Below are positions 36,966 through 44,512 of a stretch of DNA of 64,000 bases, piece after piece; the stretch's first letter is position 1, and every line of letters starts with the position of its first letter. The notes beneath the pieces are model-generated. The model saw only the letters and a program-made list of their open reading frames with translations. It did not search any database and was not told the origin of the DNA. The stretch lies in contig CALDYU010000010.1 of assembly GCA_937944485.1 (NCBI GenBank), positions 1 to 64,000 on the forward strand. The letters are read 5' to 3'. A program made the translations under genes and the position numbers. The DNA comes from an uncultured Flavobacteriaceae bacterium (GTDB taxonomy: Bacteria > Bacteroidota > Bacteroidia > Flavobacteriales > Flavobacteriaceae).

Positions 36966-38273
36966 ATGAAAAAGATAAAAAACACATTTCTAGTTTTTGC
37001 AGTTTGCTTTTTGAATACGTTCTTAACCACTAATGCCCAAGGAATTGATTTTGAAAAAGGTCGATTAGACAGTGTTCTGAATGTAGCTAGGGCGCAAGAT
37101 AAGTTGGTTTTTGTAGATATTTATACAAAATGGTGCATTCCTTGTAAACAAATGGAGAAGAATGTTTTCTCACTTAAAGAAGTAGGTGACTTTTACAATA
37201 AAAACTTTATTAATTATAAAATTGACGCAGAAGATACAACGTACAATGGACCTAATGTTGCCGAAAGGTACAAAGTTGGAGCGTTTCCAACATATTTATA
37301 TTTAAACTTTAAAGGTGAGCTGGTTTCAAAGTTTGTCGGTTTCATGATTGAAGATGTGTTTATAAAAGCGGGAAAACAAGCTATGGGAACTGATATGACT
37401 TCAACGTTCACGTCTGTATTAGAAAAATACGAAAAAGGTGATACTTCTTTACCTACGCTGAGGTCAGTTATTCTCTTGGGAAGTGAAGCAATGGGATTAA
37501 TAGAAGATAAAGAAAAGAGACAACAAGCCGATAAGCTTCAAAATAAAGCCATATCACTTTTTATGAATCGTTCACCAAGTTCATTTGTCAATACCAAAGA
37601 TATTGAAGTACTTAAGCAAGAATCTGTTTTTTGGTCTCAAGAGCTTTATAGGGGGCATGCTTTAACAGAGTATATTATTGAACACTATAACGATTTTAAA
37701 GATGTAGCTTCTAATGAAGAAGATTTAGGAAAATTCTTAATGAACGCTAACTATATGGGAATTCGAAAGGCAGCCAGTCTTGGCAATGAAAGCCTTTATC
37801 AAAGTTATTTAGATGATATTAATGGTATACTTAAAAGAGCCTATTCGTTCAACGACGAAGAAGAATTACCAGCAATTGCATTTCTAACCGCTTTTGGCAA
37901 ATCAGAATATGCAATTAGTCAAGGAGATTATGATGGTTATTTGATGGAATACGAAAAAATACTAAAGCTTAAAAAAAACGAACTTAGTGCTATAGACTAC
38001 TTAATGCCTGCAAGAGTAATGCTGAATAAGGATAGGGGCACCCCGTCTATTGAGGAATTGAAAAAATGCATAAAATATAACGAAATAGCCTATAAAGATT
38101 ATAAGAATGCCTATGTGGTTACTGATTTTGGGATGCTTATGGCAAAACTTGGAAACAAAGAAAAGGCAAGAGAATATTACACAGAAGCATTAGAAATGTT
38201 TAATGAAATGGGTAAAAGAGGAGAATTTATGATTGAACGGTTTAAAAAGGAGATGATAGAACTTGGTTTGTAA
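36966..38273 (+). CDS. Periplasmic thioredoxin-family protein with helical C-terminal extension
   Basis: The 435-aa protein has a signal peptide (MKKIKNTFLVFAVCFLNTF region). An N-terminal thioredoxin domain (about 30-150) carries the active site DIYTKWCIPCKQMEKNVF and the cis-Pro loop KVGAFPTYLYLN. Residues 150-435 are helical and end in TPR-like units (YVVTDFGMLMAKLGNKEKAR region). Similar two-part proteins are common in Bacteroidota redox loci. The partner is unknown. It is translated just after the TlpA lipoprotein. Confidence 0.85.
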   Translation: MKKIKNTFLVFAVCFLNTFLTTNAQGIDFEKGRLDSVLNVARAQDKLVFVDIYTKWCIPCKQMEKNVFSLKEVGDFYNKNFINYKIDAEDTTYNGPNVAERYKVGAFPTYLYLNFKGELVSKFVGFMIEDVFIKAGKQAMGTDMTSTFTSVLEKYEKGDTSLPTLRSVILLGSEAMGLIEDKEKRQQADKLQNKAISLFMNRSPSSFVNTKDIEVLKQESVFWSQELYRGHALTEYIIEHYNDFKDVASNEEDLGKFLMNANYMGIRKAASLGNESLYQSYLDDINGILKRAYSFNDEEELPAIAFLTAFGKSEYAISQGDYDGYLMEYEKILKLKKNELSAIDYLMPARVMLNKDRGTPSIEELKKCIKYNEIAYKDYKNAYVVTDFGMLMAKLGNKEKAREYYTEALEMFNEMGKRGEFMIERFKKEMIELGL

Positions 38274-38455
38274 AAATGTAAGAATTGCTTCTATTCTTTT
38301 CAAAAATCACTATTGCTCTTTACTTAATAGTTATACGCTTTTAAACGAATCATTGCCCTATGGTCGTCTTAAGTTAGTTTATTATAAATTTTACCTTAAG
38401 TATTTTGGGCCGAAACTTTAAAAGAATTCAGCTATTTAAAATTAAAAGATTTTTT

Positions 38456-38899
38456 ATGAAAAAATTAATACCAATTTTAGTGTTAACTATAAGTTTTAGT
38501 GCTTTTTCGCAAATATATGACCCCGTAAAGTGGGACACTTCAATAAAGAAAATTTCATCCAAAGAAGTTGAATTGATAGTTACAGCTACTATTGAAGATG
38601 ACTGGCACCTGTATTCGCAATTTGTGCCCGAAGATGGCCCAATACCGACTATATTTACTTTTGAAAATAATCCAAATTATTTAAAAAAAGGTAATACTAG
38701 AGAAGAAGAGGGAATTACTATCCATGATAAAATATTCAATATGAAAATTAAATATTTTATAGAAAAAGCTACTTTTAAACAACGGATTAAATTAAAAAGT
38801 GAAAATGCAACTAGTATAAAGGCAGCTGTTGAATTTATGCTGTGTAATGACTCTCAGTGCTTACCACCAAAAGAAGTAGATTTATTATTTGATATTTAA
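38456..38899 (+). CDS. Stand-alone DsbD N-terminal (alpha) domain protein
   Basis: The 147-aa product has a signal peptide (MKKLIPILVLTISFSAFSQ) and then a single DsbD-alpha-like domain. It is clearly paralogous to residues 20-150 of the full DsbD at 24712-26721. Both share YDPVKW, WHLYSQ, VPE.GP, EEEGITI.DK and the Cys pair in CNDSQCLPPKE. No membrane or thioredoxin domain follows. It may be a periplasmic redox shuttle, or the surviving first part of a second dsbD. I chose the ATG at 38456, because the upstream open frame to 38405 precedes the signal peptide. Confidence 0.8.
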   Translation: MKKLIPILVLTISFSAFSQIYDPVKWDTSIKKISSKEVELIVTATIEDDWHLYSQFVPEDGPIPTIFTFENNPNYLKKGNTREEEGITIHDKIFNMKIKYFIEKATFKQRIKLKSENATSIKAAVEFMLCNDSQCLPPKEVDLLFDI

Positions 38900-39291
38900 T
38901 AATAAATTAAATATGATGAAATCATTTACCTGTTACTTACTATTTGATTAGTATTATAATATGGAGTGATAAACAAGGTTCCCTAGGATTAGAATCTATG
39001 AAAATTAGAGTTTTATGTTCAGATTTGAGTGAAATAAAAAAGTAAATCCGCTAGAACACATAATATCAGAATTCTCTCTGTACAGGAATAAGAAAAGGCA
39101 CATAGAATAAAGGGGCATGCCATTTTGGGACATCAATTTATTTAACTTAACCGCTGTGCGACGATATCGATGAGGCCTTCTATCACGATGTTCTTTGTGT
39201 CGTATAGAATTTCCGCTAAATTCGAACAAATAACAAACTAATTTGTTTTTTGAATTTATAAATAGATATAAATCAAATTGTTAAAGTAATT
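38900..39291. other. Right end of the island, decayed coding sequence
   Basis: On the minus strand around 39070-39215, fragments in different frames look protein-like: YDTKNIVIEGLIDIVAQRL in one, then DVPKWHAPLFYVPFLIPVQR in another. A 74-codon frame (39229-39005) overlaps them but reads as low-quality protein. This looks like a frameshifted remnant that I cannot name. Confidence 0.4.
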
Positions 39292-39333
39292 ATGATGATG
39301 TGCAAAACGTTTATCACACGATGCAAGAATAAT
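39292..39333 (+). repeat. Right direct repeat (attR-like), second copy of the yebC 3' end
   Basis: It is 41/42 identical to 24019-24060, including the stop codon of yebC, but has no yebC body upstream. A strong terminator hairpin follows 27 bp later, as would be expected after the original yebC. Confidence 0.85.
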
Positions 39334-39360
39334 AATTTTTAATTTAGATATATTAAAAAA

Positions 39361-39388
39361 AATAGCCTCTTCATTTTAAGAGGCTATT
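39361..39388. terminator. Bidirectional terminator (probably the ancestral yebC terminator)
   Basis: AATAGCCTCTT (39361-39371) pairs perfectly with AAGAGGCTATT (39378-39388). A and T runs flank the stem on both sides. It now serves the minus-strand T9SS gene at 39409. Confidence 0.85.
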
Positions 39389-39408
39389 TTTATTTATTTA
39401 TTGCCGCG

Positions 39409-42400
39409 CTATTTTTTAATCACCATTTGCTTTTGGTATTGCTGCCCCTGAGCATCTTGAGATTTCAAAAAGTAGGTGCCCGCGGGTAAGGCATTTACAC
39501 TTAAAATATAGGTGCCTTGATCTTGACCTTCCATACCCTTATAAGAATGCACTAATCTACCTGTAATATCATAAACGTTAATTTTTGTCAAGTTAACAGG
39601 TTGCTCAAAACTTAAAGTGGTCGTATTCACAACAGGGTTTGGAAACAAACGTGATGGGTTCGCAACAAAACTCCTCGCACTTAGGTTAGAACTACAATTG
39701 GTACCTGATTGACCAAAATCAGAAGGTACTGTATCTGATTTGGTAATAAAAATCTTGTCTAATCCCGCGCCATCTTCGCGGTTGGCAAATTCAAGGGTAT
39801 TTCCACCCTCTTGTAAAACAAAAGTTAATGGCACATTGACCAATTCTCGATCGTGAATTTGATTCCATTGAAAATTATTCACTTGAGGAATATTATTCCA
39901 GCGTCGCCATGCACCTCCATTTACGCGCACATAAAAACTATCATCAGTTGTTGTAGGCGTTTTTGTGCGTACATATATTTTATATACATCTGAGGTAGCA
40001 TCAAACTCAAACTTTACGATATTAGCTGGGTCATTAGAAGCACTAGCCTTAAAACCAGCCGGTGGCAAAACAAATGCTCCGTTAGAAGCTGAAGCATCAT
40101 TGGTGCTACTCCAGTTCGCTCCTACTATGGCACATTCGGCTTCAAGCCAGATATCGTCTGAATTTGTACACTCGTTAGTTGAACCTATACTATATTCTAA
40201 AGTTTTAGCACATAATGGAAAGCGATCAATATAAACCGTATAGTCACCTGGAGCTAAATTTTCTCTTTTATATTTACTAATTGAAGAATCATAAACAAAT
40301 CCATCGGGTACCATAAAAACAGAATCTTCGTCTATTAATGCAATACCATCAGAATTTGTATCACAAGTAGCATCTATTGTTTCTATAATGATCTGATCGA
40401 TACTCTCTATGCAACTATTATACATTTCATAATTAATGCGATATATTTCTCCAGCATTATCAAATTCGTCAAAAGGGGTTACTTCTAATAAATATTTTCC
40501 AGTTATTGCCGTTCCAAAAAATTCATAAAGCACATCATTAGAATCAAATGGAGCTTCGTAATCATTTTTTTCATACATATTGCCCGATTCAATATCTGTT
40601 ATTTTAAAATTCACTTTTACAGTTTGGCTATTAACAACTGCAGTAATAACAAGCGTTGGAAAATAGGAAATTTCATCATTAATAATCCTCAACCCGTCAG
40701 TCATAATAATTTCTTCTGTAAATTGCGATCCTCCAACTATGGTTAAATAAGAAACCACGGCACTTTCAGGTTCTTCGCAATCATCAGTTTTACCACCGTC
40801 AGTGATCACCCAGCTAAAATCATCAATTAGTTTTTGACGGGCTTCTTCGCCTTGGCAGTATTCGCTATTGCCTCCATCGAAGATAACCCCATTTTGTAAT
40901 TGTTGGTTACTCCACCCCTGCAAAATGGCATCATAGTTTTCTTTAGATAACCTTACTTGGTCAAACATTACATTTAAATCACTAACATTACCCATATTCC
41001 AATTTCCCAAATCTTGGTCAAAAGAAGTTGCCAATTGAAACATTCCTGACATTGTTTCGACTGAACTTGTATCCCAACTACTAATATCTTGATTAAAGGC
41101 ACTTGCATTGCTAAACATATCACTCATAGCAATTACTGCACTGGTGTCCCAATTGCTTAAATCTTGATTGAAAGAAATAGCCACAGCAAACATATTACTC
41201 ATGTAATTAACTTTACTAGTATTCCAATTACTTATATCTTGATTAAAGGATAACGTACCAAAAAACATACTTCTCATGTCAAGCACTGAAGATACATCCC
41301 AATCTGAAATATCTTGATTAAAGGATTCTGCTTCAGAAAACATGCTTGAGATGTCGACTAAGGTTTTAGTTTCCCAATTTTCGAATGAATCATTACCTAC
41401 CAGCGAATTACAATGAGCAAACATTCCAGCAGCACTATTTACATTCAAAAGGTCAGGAGTATCGCTCGCCAGTACATTCATTTTCTTACAGCCATAAAAC
41501 GCCCCTTCTGCCGATTCCCAATCTATATCTCCCCATTGATCAACTGAAATTAACTTTTCATTATCTCCTCCTGATTGAAAATAGATTCTCGGAAAATCTC
41601 CTGATATTGAAACTTGATACGATCCAGGAGTCGCATAGGTATGGGTTATGTCACCCGTTACACCAGAATTTGATGTGCTATCACCCCAATTCACGGTATA
41701 GTTATAGGTTTCTCCAGAAAATGTAGGAATCGTAATTTGGTTATCATTAGAAGAACCAAGGTTATCTGTTTTCCATGTAGTAATAAACGGCCGCTCTTCG
41801 GGTTCGGCAGTCTGTCCCAAAATCTCAATCGCATTGATAACGGGGTGCCTTTCACCACCCACTACGTCTCTTGAATCAAAATCAATATTCAAAATACCAC
41901 CTGTTACTGTGACTGTATGCGATTTCACGAGCATTGCATCTGCCCCGACCTCGGCGACAATATCGAGATTGTCTTCTGTTAAAATTCCTTCTATAGTGAC
42001 ATCAAAAACACGATTTCCAACGCCTCCAGAGCCTCCACCTGTTGCTCCGAACCACAATTCCGCAAAATAAAGGTTCACAGTATATTCTCCATCTGGAACT
42101 GGAATTTCATAACTCATTTGCTGTGATCGACTAAAACGAAACGTTTGAAAGGGTTCTGGCAATCCGGTTTGCGGTCGATCTAATGTATTACCTGTATTTG
42201 CGTATTGATCGCCTATAAAATTTTCGCCTTGATAATTGGTTGCTGTTCCTCCAGCATTTATTCTCAGTGCAAAATCAGGCACGATAGCTTCTTCATTTAC
42301 AGTTACTTGTACTGTATCGACTACAGAATTGTTTTCATCATCTATTACTGTCAAACTAAAGGTATATACGCCTTCTATTAAATTTGATACGGTAATATCT

Positions 42401-44328
42401 TCTCTATACAAACTAGAAAGGCTTGCTTGATTCGGCCCATTTACCTGTGACCATCTAAAAATCACTTCACCACCATCTGGATCTGTACCAAAACCATTTA
42501 GAGTGACACTATTATTAGGTATAGTGATGGTAGTATCGTCTCCTGCGTTTACTAATGGTAGCTGTGATATATTCGGTTCTAATTGCAGCCATTTTGTTTC
42601 TTTTAGCATTACATTAGCGTCTTTTACAGGCCTACCACCTGCTATATAAAGTCGATCTCCAATCGCTTGGGCAGCAGCTTCTTCTAATCCTTCACCTGGT
42701 AGTTTACATAGTTCTTTCCAAGCATTGGTCTGCGGGTCATATTCCGTGATATCACTTACAATAGGACCATTATCGATTCCACCAACAATTATAATTTTAC
42801 CGTTATGAACAGTAGTAGCGGCTTTAAAGTGTGAACGGGGTCTTGTTAAATCGGCTAAGCGGGTCCAAGTGTCTGTTGTAGTATCATAAGCATGTACCAA
42901 TTGTGTATCTTCTTTTTCGATGTCGTGCCCCGTTTGACCACCAATCGCATAAATAATGTCATTAACAGCAATACCGCTATGGTGATTTCTCGGGTTTGGC
43001 ATTGGGGCAGCTGCGACCCATCCTGCATTTACATTTTCTAAATCCAACACCCAATGATCTTCTACATCTGTTTGACGATCAGCAAGCAAACCACCGAAAA
43101 AGTGTATTTTATTACCAACACGAGCACCAGCACCTGAACCTATTTCTTTTGGTAGCATAGGACCAACACTCCAACTATCTGAAATCGTATGGTACACCTG
43201 AACAGCATCAGTAGCAACACCAGGGTTATCGCCTGCGAAGCCACCAATTATCCAAATATCATTACCAGCAGCAACTGCAGCGGTATGGGTTACGGGGATT
43301 GGCATTGATGCGCCAATCGACCAAGTATCTGTAGACGCGTCATATATTTCAGTTTCGGGTACTACGGCTACCTGGAATGTAAAACCGCCTAATACATATA
43401 TTTTATCTCCTATTTTTTGACTTATCGCTTCAAAACGTTCAATATTTGCGTCTGCTACGGCATTAAAATCACAAAGAGAACTATCAATAACATACCATTG
43501 AAAAGCAATAGAAACGCTTTGCACCCCAGTTTTGCTAACTACGACAGTAACATCATGTACTCCATCGCCATTTGTTCCACCAGTAACACCACTAGGATCA
43601 ATAGTTCCGCTAAATTCGCCTGTTGTTGCATTTATAGTAACACCCGACGGTTGTCCGGAAATACTATATACAAGTCCTTCACTCGATCCGCCTTCATTTG
43701 CATTAATGCTTAAATTTACAAGCTGACCAATTTCATTGGTTTGATCATTAATGTCTTCAACAACAATCATTGGTTCTGAAGCACTATTACCAATAATTTC
43801 AATGGCATTTATAACGGGGTGACGTTCGCCACCTACTTCATCTCTTGAATCAAAGTGAACATTCAAAATACCACCTGTTACTGTGACTGTATGTGATTTC
43901 ACCAACATAGCATCAGGCCCAACCTCAGCGAATATATCGAGATTGTCTTCTGCTAAAACTCCTTCCATAGTGACATCAAAAACACGACTACCTACTCCGC
44001 CAGAGCCTCCACCTGTTGCCCCAAACCACAATTCTGCAAAGTATAATTTTACCATGTATTCTCCATCAGGTACAGGAATGTCATAGTTCATCTGTTGCGA
44101 ACGACTGAATCGAAATGTCTGGAATGGCTCTGGCAATCCGGTTTGAGGTCGATCTAAAGTAAGACCTGTATCAAAATAAGAATCTGCAGCAAAGGTTTCT
44201 CCTTCATAATTTTGTTCTGAACCTCCGGTATTAATTCGGAGCTCTAGCTCTTGTGCAGAAAAAAGAAATGGAGTAACTAAAAATAAAAACAATAAAAAAA
44301 ATCCAGGACTTTGAGTGTTCTTTCTCAT
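39409..44328 (-). CDS. Giant T9SS-sorted surface protein with malectin-like, kelch and BspA-type repeats
   Basis: The product is about 1639 aa from the ATG at 44328, where a signal peptide begins (MRKNTQSPGFFLLFLFL). In order: malectin-like domain 1 (about 30-190), an Ig-like putative domain (200-290), five or so kelch repeats (300-590; IYVLGGFTFQ, IWIIGGFAGD, IYAIGGQTGH, IIIVGGIDNG, LYIAGGRPV) and a PKD/REJ-like domain (600-690). Then malectin-like domain 2 (690-855), a PKD-like segment, and DUF285/BspA repeats (950-1150; repeated FNQDISxW). A carbohydrate-binding-like module (1400-1540) and a T9SS type A sorting domain (last 80 residues) end it. It is probably cell-surface or secreted, binding glycans. 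An upstream in-frame ATG at 44352 is less likely. Confidence 0.88.
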   Translation of the reverse strand: MRKNTQSPGFFLLFLFLVTPFLFSAQELELRINTGGSEQNYEGETFAADSYFDTGLTLDRPQTGLPEPFQTFRFSRSQQMNYDIPVPDGEYMVKLYFAELWFGATGGGSGGVGSRVFDVTMEGVLAEDNLDIFAEVGPDAMLVKSHTVTVTGGILNVHFDSRDEVGGERHPVINAIEIIGNSASEPMIVVEDINDQTNEIGQLVNLSINANEGGSSEGLVYSISGQPSGVTINATTGEFSGTIDPSGVTGGTNGDGVHDVTVVVSKTGVQSVSIAFQWYVIDSSLCDFNAVADANIERFEAISQKIGDKIYVLGGFTFQVAVVPETEIYDASTDTWSIGASMPIPVTHTAAVAAGNDIWIIGGFAGDNPGVATDAVQVYHTISDSWSVGPMLPKEIGSGAGARVGNKIHFFGGLLADRQTDVEDHWVLDLENVNAGWVAAAPMPNPRNHHSGIAVNDIIYAIGGQTGHDIEKEDTQLVHAYDTTTDTWTRLADLTRPRSHFKAATTVHNGKIIIVGGIDNGPIVSDITEYDPQTNAWKELCKLPGEGLEEAAAQAIGDRLYIAGGRPVKDANVMLKETKWLQLEPNISQLPLVNAGDDTTITIPNNSVTLNGFGTDPDGGEVIFRWSQVNGPNQASLSSLYREDITVSNLIEGVYTFSLTVIDDENNSVVDTVQVTVNEEAIVPDFALRINAGGTATNYQGENFIGDQYANTGNTLDRPQTGLPEPFQTFRFSRSQQMSYEIPVPDGEYTVNLYFAELWFGATGGGSGGVGNRVFDVTIEGILTEDNLDIVAEVGADAMLVKSHTVTVTGGILNIDFDSRDVVGGERHPVINAIEILGQTAEPEERPFITTWKTDNLGSSNDNQITIPTFSGETYNYTVNWGDSTSNSGVTGDITHTYATPGSYQVSISGDFPRIYFQSGGDNEKLISVDQWGDIDWESAEGAFYGCKKMNVLASDTPDLLNVNSAAGMFAHCNSLVGNDSFENWETKTLVDISSMFSEAESFNQDISDWDVSSVLDMRSMFFGTLSFNQDISNWNTSKVNYMSNMFAVAISFNQDLSNWDTSAVIAMSDMFSNASAFNQDISSWDTSSVETMSGMFQLATSFDQDLGNWNMGNVSDLNVMFDQVRLSKENYDAILQGWSNQQLQNGVIFDGGNSEYCQGEEARQKLIDDFSWVITDGGKTDDCEEPESAVVSYLTIVGGSQFTEEIIMTDGLRIINDEISYFPTLVITAVVNSQTVKVNFKITDIESGNMYEKNDYEAPFDSNDVLYEFFGTAITGKYLLEVTPFDEFDNAGEIYRINYEMYNSCIESIDQIIIETIDATCDTNSDGIALIDEDSVFMVPDGFVYDSSISKYKRENLAPGDYTVYIDRFPLCAKTLEYSIGSTNECTNSDDIWLEAECAIVGANWSSTNDASASNGAFVLPPAGFKASASNDPANIVKFEFDATSDVYKIYVRTKTPTTTDDSFYVRVNGGAWRRWNNIPQVNNFQWNQIHDRELVNVPLTFVLQEGGNTLEFANREDGAGLDKIFITKSDTVPSDFGQSGTNCSSNLSARSFVANPSRLFPNPVVNTTTLSFEQPVNLTKINVYDITGRLVHSYKGMEGQDQGTYILSVNALPAGTYFLKSQDAQGQQYQKQMVIKK

Positions 44329-44462
44329 TATTAAAAATATTAACGCCTTCAAATATAATAGGTCAGAATTTCCTTATTTTTAATTATCGTTGAAGCGTCC
44401 ATATATTCCTTCAAATAACATCAAACGGTGATACATTAATCGAAGGTTTAATTCTAAAACAA

Positions 44463-44495
44463 AAAACGGCGATCTGCTTTGCAGACCGCCGTTTT
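44463..44495 (-). terminator. Terminator after the second T9SS gene
   Basis: A 15-bp stem with one mismatch (AAAACGGCG.TCTGC / GCAGA.CGCCGTTTT, TTT loop) is followed by a T run on the minus strand, 18 bp past the stop at 44513. Confidence 0.85.
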
Positions 44496-44512
44496 CAATA
44501 CTCAAAGAACTA

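Larger units (their letters stand above)
24019..39333. mobile_element. Putative genomic island at the yebC 3' end (SusCD, ECF/FecR and thiol-redox genes)
   Basis: The segment is bounded by 42-bp direct repeats. It carries only accessory-type genes (SusCD, FecR/ECF, TlpA, DsbD) and several decayed stretches (24.06-24.71, 26.72-27.48, 34.43-35.17, 38.90-39.29 kb), whereas flanking housekeeping regions are compact. No integrase, relaxase or intact transposase is recognisable inside, so either it was lost or the element was mobilised in trans. Removing one repeat and the interior would rejoin yebC to the terminator at 39361 and the T9SS gene beyond it. Confidence 0.65.
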
